A stretch of DNA of 64,000 nucleotides from NCBI RefSeq assembly GCF_947494025.1, contig NZ_CANLTQ010000002.1:124001-188000 (forward strand), given 5' to 3'. The translations under genes and the position numbers were made by a program. This DNA comes from an uncultured Jannaschia sp. (GTDB lineage Bacteria; Pseudomonadota; Alphaproteobacteria; Rhodobacterales; Rhodobacteraceae). The notes under the pieces are model-generated. The model saw only the letters and a program-made list of their open reading frames with translations. It did not search any database and was not told where the DNA came from. Of the stretch, positions 34,662 through 44,740 are shown in pieces (positions within the stretch are counted from its first letter, which is position 1; every line of letters starts with the position of its first letter).

Positions 34662-35792
34662 ATGGCGAAACGTGCGATATTCCAGGACGTTCAGGGTGCG
34701 GAGCGTCCCGCGGCGCGGACCGGCGGGATCGACGCCAAGCGGCGCGGTGCGCGGGGCGCGGTGCGGATCTGGCTTGCCGTGCTTTTCGTGCTCGTCGTGA
34801 CGATGATCACCGTGGGCGGACTGACCCGGCTCACCGATTCCGGCCTGTCGATCACCGAGTGGAGGCCCGTCACCGGGGCGCTGCCGCCGATGAGCGCGAC
34901 GGCGTGGGAGGCGGAGTTCGAGCTTTACCGGCAGATCCCGGAATACGAGCTGCAGAACGCGGGCATGTCGCTCGCGGAGTTCAAAACGATCTACTGGTGG
35001 GAATGGGGCCACCGGCAGCTTGGCCGGGTGATCGGACTTGTCTGGCTTCTGGGCTTCGCGGGTCTGCTCGCGACCCGGAAGATGCCGCCGGGCTGGACCG
35101 GCCGGCTCGCCGGGCTGGGCGTTCTGGGCGGGCTGCAGGGCGCGATCGGCTGGTGGATGGTGTCGAGCGGGCTGGAGGGCACGATGACGGACGTCGCCTC
35201 CTACCGCTTGGCCACGCATCTGGGCCTCGCCTTCGCGATCCTGTCGCTGATCGCGTGGTACATGCTGTCGATGTCGCGGGCGGATGCCGCGCTCCTGCAG
35301 GCCCGCCGCCTGGCGGAGCCGCGTCTGATGCGGGCCGGAGCGTGGCTGATCGGCCTCGTCTTCGTGCAGATCCTGATCGGCGCGCTCGTCGCGGGGCTCG
35401 ATGCGGGGCGCAATTACACCGACTGGCCGCTGATGGCGGGAGCGTTCCTGCCACCCGCCATGTGGGAGATCGCGCCGTGGTGGCGCAACCTGTTCGAGAA
35501 CGACGGCACCGTGCAGTTCTTCCACCGCATCACGGGCTATGCCGTGCTTGCCGCCACGATCTATGTCTGGTGGCAGGCCCGCCAGTCGGCGAACCGCAAG
35601 ACGCGCGTGGCCTTCGCGGGCGTGATGCACATGGCAATCGTACAGATGCTGCTTGGCATCGTCACCGTTCTCTACGGCGCGCCGTGGCACTTCGCGATCC
35701 TGCACCAGTTCGGCGCGGTGATCCTGATCTGCCTCGCGGTCCGCGCCCGCCACCGCGCGAAATATCCCCTGCCGCAATCCGTGAGGAGCTGA
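34662..35792 (+). CDS. ctaA: Heme A synthase CtaA/COX15
   Basis: VRIWLAVLFVLVVTMITVGGLTRLTDSGLSITEWRPVTGALPPMSATAWEAEFELYRQIPEYELQNAGMSLAEFKTIYWWEWGHRQLGRVIG. Confidence 0.95.
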   Translation: MAKRAIFQDVQGAERPAARTGGIDAKRRGARGAVRIWLAVLFVLVVTMITVGGLTRLTDSGLSITEWRPVTGALPPMSATAWEAEFELYRQIPEYELQNAGMSLAEFKTIYWWEWGHRQLGRVIGLVWLLGFAGLLATRKMPPGWTGRLAGLGVLGGLQGAIGWWMVSSGLEGTMTDVASYRLATHLGLAFAILSLIAWYMLSMSRADAALLQARRLAEPRLMRAGAWLIGLVFVQILIGALVAGLDAGRNYTDWPLMAGAFLPPAMWEIAPWWRNLFENDGTVQFFHRITGYAVLAATIYVWWQARQSANRKTRVAFAGVMHMAIVQMLLGIVTVLYGAPWHFAILHQFGAVILICLAVRARHRAKYPLPQSVRS

Positions 35793-35793
35793 C

Positions 35794-37260
35794 ATGCCGG
35801 CCTACGACGATCTGATGGCGTTCCAGCGCACCACGCAGGCGCTGGGCGAAGTGGCCGGGCGCACCGGCTGGGATCAGGAGACGTTCATGCCGCGCGGGGC
35901 CGCGCCGCAGCGCGCGGAGGAGATGGCCGCGCTGGAGGAGGTGCTGCACGCGCGGCGCACCGATCCGCGTCTCGGCGACTGGCTCAGGGAGGCGCACGCG
36001 CCCGACGCGGCGGCCGACGCCAACCTGCGCGAGATCCGGCGGGTCTACGATCGCAGCCGCAGGGTGCCGGCCCGGCTTGCCGCCGAGCTCGCGCGCGTCA
36101 CCTCGCTGGCGCAGGGGCAATGGGCCACGGCGCGGGTCCACGACGACGCGGCGGCGTTTCTGCCCGTGCTGGCGGAGGTCGTCCGGCTCCGCCGCGAGGA
36201 GGGGGAGGCGCTTGCCGAGGGGGGCGACCCCTACGATGCGCTGATGCAGGATTACGAGCCGGGCGGATCGTCCGACGCGATGGCCGCGATGTTCGACACG
36301 TTGCGCCCCCGGCTCGTGGCGCTGCGCGCCCGGGCGCTCGCGGGGGAGCCCGCGCCAACCGTCAACGGCACCTTCCCCAAGGCCACGCAGCTCGCCCTCG
36401 GCGCCGAGATCGCGGGCGCGTTCGGCTACGACTTCCAGCGCGGGCGGCTGGACCTCGCCGTGCATCCGTTCTCCTCGGGCTCCGGCCTCGACGTTCGGAT
36501 CACGACACGGGTGGACGAGGCCGATCCGTTCAACTGCCTGTACTCGACAATCCACGAGGTCGGTCACGCGGCCTACGAGCAGGGCGTCGATCCCGCCTTC
36601 CTGCTCACGCCAATCGGCCGCGGCGCGAGCATGGGCGTCCACGAGAGCCAGTCGCGCAGCTACGAGAACCAGATGGGCCGGTCGGAGGCCTATTGCGGCT
36701 GGCTCTACGGACGCATGCGGGACATGTTCGGCGATCTCGGCGTCGGCTCGGAGCGGGACTTCTACCGCGCGGTGAATGGCGTCCGATCGGGCTTCATCCG
36801 GACGGAGGCCGACGAGCTGCACTACAACCTCCACATCATGCTGCGTTTCGATCTGGAGCGGGCGCTGATGCGGGGTGAACTGGAGGTGGCCGATCTGGAA
36901 GGGGCGTGGAACGATCGCTTCGCCGCCGATTTCGGCGTCGCGGTGGACCGGCCGGCGCACGGCTTCATGCAGGACGTGCACTGGTCGGTCGGCCTGATGG
37001 GCTACTTTCCGACCTATTCGCTGGGCAACCTTTACGCGGGCTGCCTGATGGCCGCGGCGCGGCGGGACGTGACGGGTATCGACGAGGCGCTGGCCAAGGG
37101 CGATCCGTCCCCGGCGACCGGATGGATGCGGGAGCATGTGCAGCGCTACGGGTCGCTGCGGATGCCCACGGAGACCGTGGCGCATGCCACGGGCGAGGCG
37201 CCGTCGGCGGAACCGCTGCTCGCTTATCTCGAGGCGAAGTTCACCGACCTCTATCCCTGA
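35794..37260 (+). CDS. Carboxypeptidase M32 (thermostable carboxypeptidase Taq family)
   Basis: MPAYDDLMAFQRTTQALGEVAGRTGWDQETFMPRGAAPQRAEEMAALEEV...YSTIHEVGHAAYEQGVDPAF...GVHESQSRSYENQMGRS; M32 HExxH-type (STIHEVGHA) and HESQS motifs. Confidence 0.93.
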   Translation: MPAYDDLMAFQRTTQALGEVAGRTGWDQETFMPRGAAPQRAEEMAALEEVLHARRTDPRLGDWLREAHAPDAAADANLREIRRVYDRSRRVPARLAAELARVTSLAQGQWATARVHDDAAAFLPVLAEVVRLRREEGEALAEGGDPYDALMQDYEPGGSSDAMAAMFDTLRPRLVALRARALAGEPAPTVNGTFPKATQLALGAEIAGAFGYDFQRGRLDLAVHPFSSGSGLDVRITTRVDEADPFNCLYSTIHEVGHAAYEQGVDPAFLLTPIGRGASMGVHESQSRSYENQMGRSEAYCGWLYGRMRDMFGDLGVGSERDFYRAVNGVRSGFIRTEADELHYNLHIMLRFDLERALMRGELEVADLEGAWNDRFAADFGVAVDRPAHGFMQDVHWSVGLMGYFPTYSLGNLYAGCLMAAARRDVTGIDEALAKGDPSPATGWMREHVQRYGSLRMPTETVAHATGEAPSAEPLLAYLEAKFTDLYP

Positions 37261-37265
37261 TCCGC

Positions 37266-37284
37266 ACGCCGGTCAGGCCGGCGT
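37266..37284. terminator. Hairpin between convergent M32 peptidase and soeC
   Basis: ACGCCGG-TCAGG-CCGGCGT; overlaps the soeC stop codon. Confidence 0.45.
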
Positions 37285-38181
37285 CCGTTCCGAGGCATTG
37301 GCGGTCATGTTGCCGTGCGCGCCGTAATAAAGGCCGACGACATGCTCTGCCTCCGCGAAAAAGAGCCAGCGCTGCACCGCCATCCCGGCCAGATAGCTCA
37401 GGACCGCGACGGCCGCGCTGACGTGATGCGCGCCAAGGACGAGGAGAACGAGGAGAGGCAGGACGACCATCAGGCCCATCGCGATCACGCGGAGCTTCAC
37501 CGCGTGGCGGCGGCCGATCTGATAGACCATTTCCCGCGTCAGGTAGTTCTCGCCGGTATGCGGCTTTTCCCAGAGCTTCACGCGCCCCTCGAGCCGCGTG
37601 GCCGTTTCCAGCGTGGAGCCGACCTCGCCGAAGCGCCGGTCGCCTTTCCACCAGTGCCAGAGTACCACGATGCCCAGTAGCGCGAGGAGGAGGATGGCGG
37701 CCGTCGCGTTCCCCGACAGGAGCGCGCCGCCGGCGAGCGAGGCGACGAGGAACAGGACCGGCGTGGCCCACTGGTTCCATCGCGGCACGGCGCGCAGCTG
37801 CGTATAGATCATCGAGGTCGTGTAGACCGTGAAGAGCGACAGCGCCGCGCCGAGCCAGCCGAGCGGGGCAAGGGTGAGGCCGAAGAAGACCTGCCCGGCG
37901 GCGTAGAGGCCCATGACGACGAGGGACAGAACCGCCGCCCATGCTTCCCGCGACAGCCAGGAAGAGCGCCACTGGCTGTAGCTGCGCCAGGCGTTCTTGC
38001 GGTTCTTCAGGTGGAAGACCGAGGAGAGGAGCCCGATCACCGTGAGGCCGAAGGCGATCAGGTAGAAGACGAAGGCGACCCGACCCTCGACCGCCGGCAG
38101 GCCCAGGCCGAGAAAGATCAGGAGGCCGAAGCCCGCGCCCGACAGGGTGGAGAAGATGATGACGCTGGGAGCGGGGTGCAT
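37273..38181 (-). CDS. soeC: DmsC-like membrane anchor subunit of molybdenum sulfite dehydrogenase (SoeC)
   Basis: MHPAPSVIIFSTLSGAGFGLLIFLGLGLPAVEGRVAFVFYLIAFGLTVIGLLSSVFHLKNRKNAWRSYSQWRSSWLSREAWAAVLSLVV...; multi-TM DmsC-type, tightly linked to soeB/soeA and xsc. Confidence 0.82.
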   Translation of the reverse strand: MHPAPSVIIFSTLSGAGFGLLIFLGLGLPAVEGRVAFVFYLIAFGLTVIGLLSSVFHLKNRKNAWRSYSQWRSSWLSREAWAAVLSLVVMGLYAAGQVFFGLTLAPLGWLGAALSLFTVYTTSMIYTQLRAVPRWNQWATPVLFLVASLAGGALLSGNATAAILLLALLGIVVLWHWWKGDRRFGEVGSTLETATRLEGRVKLWEKPHTGENYLTREMVYQIGRRHAVKLRVIAMGLMVVLPLLVLLVLGAHHVSAAVAVLSYLAGMAVQRWLFFAEAEHVVGLYYGAHGNMTANASERTPA

Positions 38182-38943
38182 TCAGAGCCGCTCCAGCGCG
38201 CCGTCGAGCCATTTCAGGAAGCCCTGCGGCTCCTCCGCGACGGGGGCGAGCCAGGGGGCGAGGATGTCCTCGTCGCCCGTCATCTCGGGGGCTTGCAGCC
38301 GATCCTTCGGGCGCGGCGGCAGGTACTGGTTCACGGGTTTCGTGTTCTGTTCGGGCATGAGATCGACGCCGCCGCGCTCTGCCACGAGCCGGCTTACATC
38401 GCTGTCCGGGTCGCCCAGATCGCCGAAATGGCGCGCGCCGGAAGGGCAGGTCCGCACGCAGGCCGGCTGGCGATCCGCTTCGGGCAGGTTCTCGTTGTAG
38501 ATGCGGTCCACGCAGAGCGTACATTTCTTCATGATGCCCGCGGCCATGTCGACCTCGCGCGCGCCGTAGGGACAGGCCCACGCGCAAAGGCCGCAGCCCA
38601 TGCAGGCATCCTCGTTGACGAGCACGATCCCGTCCTCTGCCCGCTTGTAGCTCGCCCCCGTCGGGCAAACCGTGACGCAAGGCGCGTCCTCGCAATGAAG
38701 GCAGGATTTCGGGAAGTGGATCGTCTGCGACGCACCGTGCTCCGGCTCGACCTGATAGGAATGGATACGGTTCAGGAAGGTGCCGGATGCGTCTCCGTAA
38801 GCGTCCTGATCCGACAGCGGCGCCCCGTAATGCTGCGTGTTCCAGCCCTTGCAGGCGATGACGCAGGCATGGCAACCGACACAGGTGTCGAGATCGATCA
38901 CGAGGCCGAGCTTCCGGTCGGTCCTTTCGGGCAAGGCGGTCAT
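38182..38943 (-). CDS. soeB: 4Fe-4S iron-sulfur subunit SoeB
   Basis: VIDLDTCVGCHACVIACKGWNTQ...CLHCEDAPCVTVCPTGASYKRAEDGIVLVNEDACMGCGLCAWACPYGAREVDMAAGIMKKCTLCVDRI; multiple CxxCxxCxxxC clusters. Confidence 0.85.
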   Translation of the reverse strand: MTALPERTDRKLGLVIDLDTCVGCHACVIACKGWNTQHYGAPLSDQDAYGDASGTFLNRIHSYQVEPEHGASQTIHFPKSCLHCEDAPCVTVCPTGASYKRAEDGIVLVNEDACMGCGLCAWACPYGAREVDMAAGIMKKCTLCVDRIYNENLPEADRQPACVRTCPSGARHFGDLGDPDSDVSRLVAERGGVDLMPEQNTKPVNQYLPPRPKDRLQAPEMTGDEDILAPWLAPVAEEPQGFLKWLDGALERL

Positions 38944-39025
38944 GGGCGTGCATCCCTCCTGTCGCGCCGTCGCCGCGGGGTGCGGGCCGCGACGGGGGAA
39001 TGAGTCTCTGGGCCAGGAAGAAGGG

Positions 39026-41863
39026 TCATTTGACCTCCCAGCGAAGCTGGTCGGGGCCCTGACCCACGGGCGAGACCTGCGGCGCGAGACCGGGCCTGGA
39101 GGCGAGGTCGGGGGGCGGCGCCGTCTTCTCGACGCGCACCTTCAGGTCGAACCACGCGGCCTGACCGGTGATGGGGTCGGAGTTCGACCAGCGCATCCCG
39201 TCCTTCTTCGGCGGCAGCAATTCGTGGATCAGGTGGTTGAGTAGAAAGCCTTTGTCGGTCTCCGGCGCGTTGTCATGCAGGGCCCAGGCCCCCTTGCGCT
39301 TGCCGATCGCATTCCAGGTCCAGATCGTGCGATGGTTGAGCGCGGGCATGTGCGCGACCGGCACCGTGATCTCGCCGTGGGGCGAGGCGATGCGCGCCCA
39401 GTCGCCGTCGGCGAAGCCTTCGGCCTCCCAGATCTCGGTAGGCAGGTACATCGGGTTGCGGCCGTGGATCTGGCGAAGCCAGGCGTTCTGCGTGCCCCAG
39501 GAATGGTACATCGCCATCGGCCGCTGCGTCAGCGCGTGGACGTCGTATTCTCCGGCGCCGTCCTGCCCCTCCGACGGATCCCACCAGATCGGCAGCGGAT
39601 CCATCGTCGTCCGGATGCGGTCGCGCAGGTGGTCGGGCGGCTGCAGGTCGCCCACGCCTTCGGCGGCGAGCTGGAACCGACGCAGCGGCTCGCACCAGAG
39701 CGTGAAGATGTAGGGCGACGGCTTGTCGAACAATCCGATCTCCACCGCCCAGTCCTGATAGGCCTTGTTCCAAGGCTTCATGAACTGCCCCTCTTCGGGG
39801 ACATGGGCGAGGCAGAATCCTCCATTCTCGATATAGCGGTCGAGCTGCGCAGGGTTCGGTGCACCGCGTCCATGGCTTTCGCCACCCTCGCCGTTGCCGC
39901 GCCAGCCCATCAGCGGGCCGACGCCGGGGCGGCGTTCGTGATTGACCATGTAGTCCGCGAAGTCGGCGAACTTCGCCGTTCCGTCGTCCTTGACCATGCC
40001 GGGCAGGCCGAGCCGCGCACCGAGTTGGATCATGGCGGTCTGGAAGGCCCGCACATCGCGGTCCGTCTCCACCACCGGCCAGCGGATCGCGTCGGCCGCG
40101 GCCTCCGCCTCGGAGATCGGGCGGTCGAGGAGGGAGATGCAGTCGTGCCGCTCCAGATAGGTCGTGTCGGGCAGGACCAGGTCGGCGTAGGCGACCGTCT
40201 CCGACGAATAGGTGTCCGCGTAGATGATGTGCGGAATGACGTAGTCGCCGTTCTCGTCCGTGTCCGACAGCATCTCCATCGTGCCGCGCGTGTTCATCGA
40301 GGAGTTCCACGCCATGTTCGCCATGTAGAGGAACAGCGTGTCGATCCGGTACGGGTCGCCCGCATGCGCGTTGGAGATGACCATGTGCATCAGCCCGTGG
40401 GCCGACATCGGGTTCTCCCAGGTGAAGGCCTTGTCGATCCGCGCGGGCGAGCCGTCCGGGCGCAGCGCCAGATCCTCGGGGCCGTGCACGAAGCCCAGAT
40501 GCGGTCCGTCGAGCGGGGCGTTCGGCTGGTGGTTGCGGTGCGGCTTCGGATGGGCGGTCGCGGCCTTGGGGTAGGGCGGCTTGAAGCGGAACCCGCCCGG
40601 CGTCTCGACGCTGCCGATCAGGATCTGCAGCATGTGGAGCGCCCGGCAGGTCTGGAAGCCGTTGGCATGAGCGGAGATGCCGCGCATCGCGTGGAAGCTC
40701 ACTGGCCGGCCCTTCATCGTCGCGTGGCGGCGGCCGCGGAAATCGGTCCAGGGGATGTCGAGCTCGATCGCCTCCTCGAAGGCGGTGCGCGCGATCTCGG
40801 CGGCGAGCGCGTGGATGCGTCCGGCGGAGATGCCGACGCGGTCCGCGATGGCCTCGGGGGCGTAGGCGGGATCGAGATACTTGTCGACCATGTGCTGAAA
40901 CACGGTGCGATGGACGATCCCGTCCCGCTCCCAGGTGCCGGCGAGATCGGGGTTGACCGTCTCGGCATCGAAGCAGCGGGCGCGCTGCTCGTCTCGGCAC
41001 CAGACGAGCTTGTGGCCGTCGTCGTCGAGCAAGGCGAGGCCGTGCGTGGCGGAATCGGGGTCCGCGTCGATGAGGACCGGCGCGTCGGTATAGTCGCGCA
41101 GGTATTCCAGGTCGATTTTGCCGGCCTTCAGAAGGCAGTGGACGAGCGACAGGATGAGCAGACCATCGGTCCCCGGCGTGATCCCGTACCATTCGTCGGC
41201 CACGGCGTTGTAGCCGGAGCGGACGGGGTTGACGCCCACGACCTTGGCGCCGCGCTTCTTGAGCTTGCCGATGCCCATCTTGAGCGGATTGCTGTCGTGA
41301 TCCTCGGCCACCCCGAACAGGATGAACAAGCGCGTGCGGTCCCAATCCGGCTGACCGAACTCCCAGAATGCGCCGCCTATCGTGTAGATGCCGCCCGCCG
41401 CCATGTTGACGGAGCAGAAGCCCCCATGCGCGGCGTAGTTCGGCGTCCCGAAGGCCTGGGCCCACCAGGAGGTAAAGCTCTGCGACTGGTCGCGGCCGGT
41501 GAAGAAGGCGAGCTTGGAGGGATCGCTCGCGCGGATCGGGCGCAGCCAGCCCTCGGCGATGCGAAACGCCTCCTCCCAGGAAATCTCCTCGAACTCGCCG
41601 GAGCCGCGCGGCCCAGTGCGCTTCAAGGGCGCGCGCAGGCGGGAGGGGGCGTTGTGCTGCATGATGCCCGCGGACCCCTTGGCGCAAAGGACGCCGCGAT
41701 TGACCGGATGGGCTCGGTTGCCCTCGATATAGGCGACCTTGTCGCCTTCGGCCGTGTGGTTGATGTGCACGTCGATGCCGCAGCGGCAGGCGCACATGTA
41801 GCAGGTCGTCTTGCGGATCTCGTCGGAGACCTTGGGCGAAAGGTTCAGCTTGGGCTGGTTCAT
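39026..41863 (-). CDS. soeA: Molybdopterin oxidoreductase catalytic subunit SoeA (sulfite dehydrogenase)
   Basis: MNQPKLNLSPKVSDEIRKTTCYMCACRCGIDVHINHTAEGDKVAYIEGNRAHPVNRGVLCAKGSAGIMQHNAPSRL...; N-terminal FeS motif of DMSO reductase family. ATG at 41863 overlaps the pta stop. Specific SoeA call rests on xsc/pta/tau context. Confidence 0.82.
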   Translation of the reverse strand: MNQPKLNLSPKVSDEIRKTTCYMCACRCGIDVHINHTAEGDKVAYIEGNRAHPVNRGVLCAKGSAGIMQHNAPSRLRAPLKRTGPRGSGEFEEISWEEAFRIAEGWLRPIRASDPSKLAFFTGRDQSQSFTSWWAQAFGTPNYAAHGGFCSVNMAAGGIYTIGGAFWEFGQPDWDRTRLFILFGVAEDHDSNPLKMGIGKLKKRGAKVVGVNPVRSGYNAVADEWYGITPGTDGLLILSLVHCLLKAGKIDLEYLRDYTDAPVLIDADPDSATHGLALLDDDGHKLVWCRDEQRARCFDAETVNPDLAGTWERDGIVHRTVFQHMVDKYLDPAYAPEAIADRVGISAGRIHALAAEIARTAFEEAIELDIPWTDFRGRRHATMKGRPVSFHAMRGISAHANGFQTCRALHMLQILIGSVETPGGFRFKPPYPKAATAHPKPHRNHQPNAPLDGPHLGFVHGPEDLALRPDGSPARIDKAFTWENPMSAHGLMHMVISNAHAGDPYRIDTLFLYMANMAWNSSMNTRGTMEMLSDTDENGDYVIPHIIYADTYSSETVAYADLVLPDTTYLERHDCISLLDRPISEAEAAADAIRWPVVETDRDVRAFQTAMIQLGARLGLPGMVKDDGTAKFADFADYMVNHERRPGVGPLMGWRGNGEGGESHGRGAPNPAQLDRYIENGGFCLAHVPEEGQFMKPWNKAYQDWAVEIGLFDKPSPYIFTLWCEPLRRFQLAAEGVGDLQPPDHLRDRIRTTMDPLPIWWDPSEGQDGAGEYDVHALTQRPMAMYHSWGTQNAWLRQIHGRNPMYLPTEIWEAEGFADGDWARIASPHGEITVPVAHMPALNHRTIWTWNAIGKRKGAWALHDNAPETDKGFLLNHLIHELLPPKKDGMRWSNSDPITGQAAWFDLKVRVEKTAPPPDLASRPGLAPQVSPVGQGPDQLRWEVK

Positions 41864-42846
41864 GTCGTCTCCCCCTTTCCGAGGGCGTCGATCTGCGCGG
41901 AGGTGACCGCGATCATGTCGAGGATGTCGTCGGCGCTGCATCCGCGCGACAGGTCGTTGGCGGGCCGGGCGAGGCCCTGCAGGACGGGACCGATGGCCGT
42001 CGCGCCGCCGATCCGCTGGGCGATCTTGTAGCCGATATTGCCGGCGTCGAGATCCGGAAAGACGAGCACATCCGCGTGACCGGCGACCGCGCTGCCGGGC
42101 GCCTTGGAGGCGCCGACGTCCACATCGAAAGCGGCGTCGAACTGCAGCTCGCCATCGACGGGGAAGGGCGCGTCGGACAGGCGTTCGAGCGCGTCCGTCA
42201 CTTTGGTGACCTTGCGGTGATGCGCGCTGCCCTTCGTGGAGAAGCTCAGGAGCGCGACGCGCGGTTCGATGCCGAGAAGCGCGGCGGCGGAGGCGGCGGC
42301 CTGCCGCGCGATGGCGGCGAGCGCATCGGCGTCGGGCTCGATGACGAGGCCGCAATCGGAGAAGATCATCGCGCCGCCGGGCCGCGTCGGATGCGAGGGC
42401 GGCAGCACCATCAGAAAGAAGCTCGACACGAGCGGCATGCCGGGGGCGGCCCCGATCATCTGGAGCGCGGCGCGTACCGTGTCGGACGTGGTGTGGACCG
42501 CGCCGCCGATCGTGCCGTCGGCCCGGCCGGTGCGCACCATCAGCGCGGCATGGATCAGCGGATCGCGCACGGCTCGGGCCGCATCGTCGCGCGTCGGGTG
42601 ACGCTTGGCGCGCGCCTCCAGATAGGCTTCGACCATGGCGTCGGTTTCGGCCGTCGCCGGGTCGCAACGCGCGACGCCGGGGGGCAGGTCGGCCCCCTCG
42701 GGCGCGAGCACGGTGACGTGCCCGATCCCCGCCTCCGCGGCCCGCAGTGCCGCGTCCACCACGCGGGGGTCGGTCCCCTCGGAGAGCACGATGTGGTGGC
42801 GGGCGGCGCGCGCCCGCTCCCGCAGCGTCTGGAGAAGGGAGGTCAT
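41860..42846 (-). CDS. pta: Phosphate acetyltransferase
   Basis: MTSLLQTLRERARAARHHIVLSEGTDPRVVDAALRAAEAGIGHVTVLAP...GAVHTTSDTVRAALQMIGAAPGMPLVSSFFLM...LQFDAAFDVDVGASKAPGSAVAGHADVLVFPDLDAGNIGYKIAQRIGGATAIGPVLQGLARPANDLSRGC. Confidence 0.93.
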   Translation of the reverse strand: MTSLLQTLRERARAARHHIVLSEGTDPRVVDAALRAAEAGIGHVTVLAPEGADLPPGVARCDPATAETDAMVEAYLEARAKRHPTRDDAARAVRDPLIHAALMVRTGRADGTIGGAVHTTSDTVRAALQMIGAAPGMPLVSSFFLMVLPPSHPTRPGGAMIFSDCGLVIEPDADALAAIARQAAASAAALLGIEPRVALLSFSTKGSAHHRKVTKVTDALERLSDAPFPVDGELQFDAAFDVDVGASKAPGSAVAGHADVLVFPDLDAGNIGYKIAQRIGGATAIGPVLQGLARPANDLSRGCSADDILDMIAVTSAQIDALGKGETT

Positions 42847-42877
42847 CGGACCGGTCCGGTTATGGCGGCGCCGGCGA

Positions 42878-44662
42878 TCACTCCGCGGCGACGTTCATGT
42901 CGTCCTTCGACACGCCGGCCACGCGGACCGGCTTCTTCATCGCGTCGCGCCGGAAAGGCTCGCCCAGCTCCTGGTTCAGCATGACCTCGATCAGGGTGGT
43001 CGTGTCGTTCTCCATCTGGTCGCGGATCGCCTCGTTCAGCGCGGCCGTCAGCTCCTCCATCGTGCGGACCTGCACGCCCCTCAGGCCGCAGGCCTGCGCG
43101 ATGCCCGCGTAGCTCACCTTGGTGTCGAGTTCTGTGCCGACGAAATTGTCGTCGAACCAGAGCGTCGAGTTCCGCTTTTCCGCGCCCCATTGGTAGTTGC
43201 GGAACACGATCTGCGTGATCGGGGGCCATTCCTCGCGGCCGATCGCGGTGAGCTCGTTCACCGCGATGCCGAAGGCGCCGTCGCCGGCGAAGCCCACGAC
43301 CGGCACGTCGGGCCGCCCGATCTTGGCGCCCACGATCGCCGGCAGACCGTAGCCACAGGGCCCGAACAGGCCGGGGGCGAGGTATTTCCGCCCCTCGTCG
43401 AAATCCGGGTAGGCGTTGCCGATGGCGCAGTTGTTGCCGATGTCCGACGAGATGATCGCCTCGCGCGGCAGCGCCGACTGGATCGCGCGCCAGGCCATGC
43501 GGGGGCTCATCCAGTCCGGCTTGGCCTCACGGGCGCGCTGGTTCCAGCTCGTGCCCTCGTCGTCGTCCTCGTGATCCATCGAGGAAAGCTGCTGCTTCCA
43601 GGCCGATTTCGTCTGGGCGATGCGATCGCGGCGCTCGTCCCGTCCGGCATCACCGGCGCTGTCCGAAAGATTCTCGAGGATGCCGGTCGCGACCTTGGCG
43701 GCATCGCCGACGATGCCCACGGAGACCTTCTTGGTCAGGCCGATCCGGTCGGGGTTGATGTCGACCTGGATGATCCGCGCCTCGGCGGGCCAGTATTCCA
43801 TGCCGTAGCCGGGAAGGGTCGAGAACGGGTTGAGCCGGGTGCCGAGACAGAGCACGACGTCGGCATCCTTGATGAGCTCCATCGCGGCCTTCGAACCGTT
43901 GTAGCCCAGCGGCCCGGCGAAAAGGGGGTGGCTGCCCGGGAATGCGTCGTTGTGCTGGTAGCCCACGCAGACCGGCGCATCGAGACGCTCCGCCAACTGC
44001 ATCGAGGCCGCGATCCCGCCCTCCGACAACACCACGCCGGCGCCGTTCAGGACGACCGGGTTCTTCGCGGTCGACAGCAGCTCCGCGGCGCGGCGGATCG
44101 AGTTCCCGCCACCGGGCGAGACCTCGAACTCGACCGGTTCGGGGATGTCGATATCGACCTGCTGGGTCCAGAAGTCGCGGGGAATGTTGATCTGCGCCGG
44201 GCCGGACAGGCGCTTGGCCTTGGCGATCACGCGGGTCAGCACCTCGGCCACGCGGGTCGGGTCGCGCACCTCTTCCTGATAGGCCACCATGTCCTCGAAC
44301 AGCTTCATCTGCTCGACTTCCTGGAACCCGCCCTGGCCGATCGTCTTGTTCGCCGCCTGCGGCGTCACGAGGAGGAGCGGCGTGTGGTTCCAGTAGGCCG
44401 TCTTCACCGCGGTCACGAAATTGGTGATGCCGGGCCCGTTCTGGGCGATCATCATGCTCATCTCGCCCGTGGCCCGGGTGTAGCCGTCCGCCATCATGCC
44501 GGCCGAGCCCTCGTGCGCGCAGTCCCAGAAGGTGATCCCGGCCGACGGGAAGATGTCGGAGATCGGCATCATGGCGGAGCCGATGATACCGAAGGCGTGA
44601 CGGATGCCATGTCTCTGCAGCACCTTCACGAATGCTTCTTCGGTCGTCATCTTCATGGCCAT
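42878..44662 (-). CDS. xsc: Sulfoacetaldehyde acetyltransferase
   Basis: MAMKMTTEEAFVKVLQRHGIRHAFGIIGSAMMPISDIFPSAGITFWDCAHEGSAGMMADGYTRATGEMSMMIAQNGPGITNFVTAVKTAYWNHTPLLLVTPQAANKTIGQGGFQEVEQM; ThDP enzyme with Xsc-type sequence, next to pta. Confidence 0.94.
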   Translation of the reverse strand: MAMKMTTEEAFVKVLQRHGIRHAFGIIGSAMMPISDIFPSAGITFWDCAHEGSAGMMADGYTRATGEMSMMIAQNGPGITNFVTAVKTAYWNHTPLLLVTPQAANKTIGQGGFQEVEQMKLFEDMVAYQEEVRDPTRVAEVLTRVIAKAKRLSGPAQINIPRDFWTQQVDIDIPEPVEFEVSPGGGNSIRRAAELLSTAKNPVVLNGAGVVLSEGGIAASMQLAERLDAPVCVGYQHNDAFPGSHPLFAGPLGYNGSKAAMELIKDADVVLCLGTRLNPFSTLPGYGMEYWPAEARIIQVDINPDRIGLTKKVSVGIVGDAAKVATGILENLSDSAGDAGRDERRDRIAQTKSAWKQQLSSMDHEDDDEGTSWNQRAREAKPDWMSPRMAWRAIQSALPREAIISSDIGNNCAIGNAYPDFDEGRKYLAPGLFGPCGYGLPAIVGAKIGRPDVPVVGFAGDGAFGIAVNELTAIGREEWPPITQIVFRNYQWGAEKRNSTLWFDDNFVGTELDTKVSYAGIAQACGLRGVQVRTMEELTAALNEAIRDQMENDTTTLIEVMLNQELGEPFRRDAMKKPVRVAGVSKDDMNVAAE

Positions 44663-44740
44663 TCCCCCGGAATACGATTGCGGCAGCAATGAGACGGGAA
44701 GTCTCAATTCATTCGCATGTTGCTTCCAGATTAGGCGGGA

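Noticed and set aside
38182-41863. Alternative annotation as DMSO reductase or polysulfide reductase
   Set aside because: Same superfamily, but tight linkage and overlap with pta-xsc and absence of dms-type maturation genes favour a SoeABC sulfite dehydrogenase; substrate assay still needed.
39275-42031. 918-aa forward ORF opposite soeA
   Set aside because: Antisense shadow ORF of high-GC coding DNA: low complexity (R/G/A/V/H/D-rich), no recognisable domain, fully covered by the real soeA on the other strand.
41864-42667. N-terminal extension of the soeA ORF through pta (ORF 39026..42667)
   Set aside because: The extension reads pta in the wrong frame; soeA starts at the conserved MNQPKLNLSPKVSDEIRKTTCYMCACRCG.
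42635-44692. 685-aa forward ORF opposite pta/xsc
   Set aside because: Antisense shadow of xsc; not plausible protein composition.
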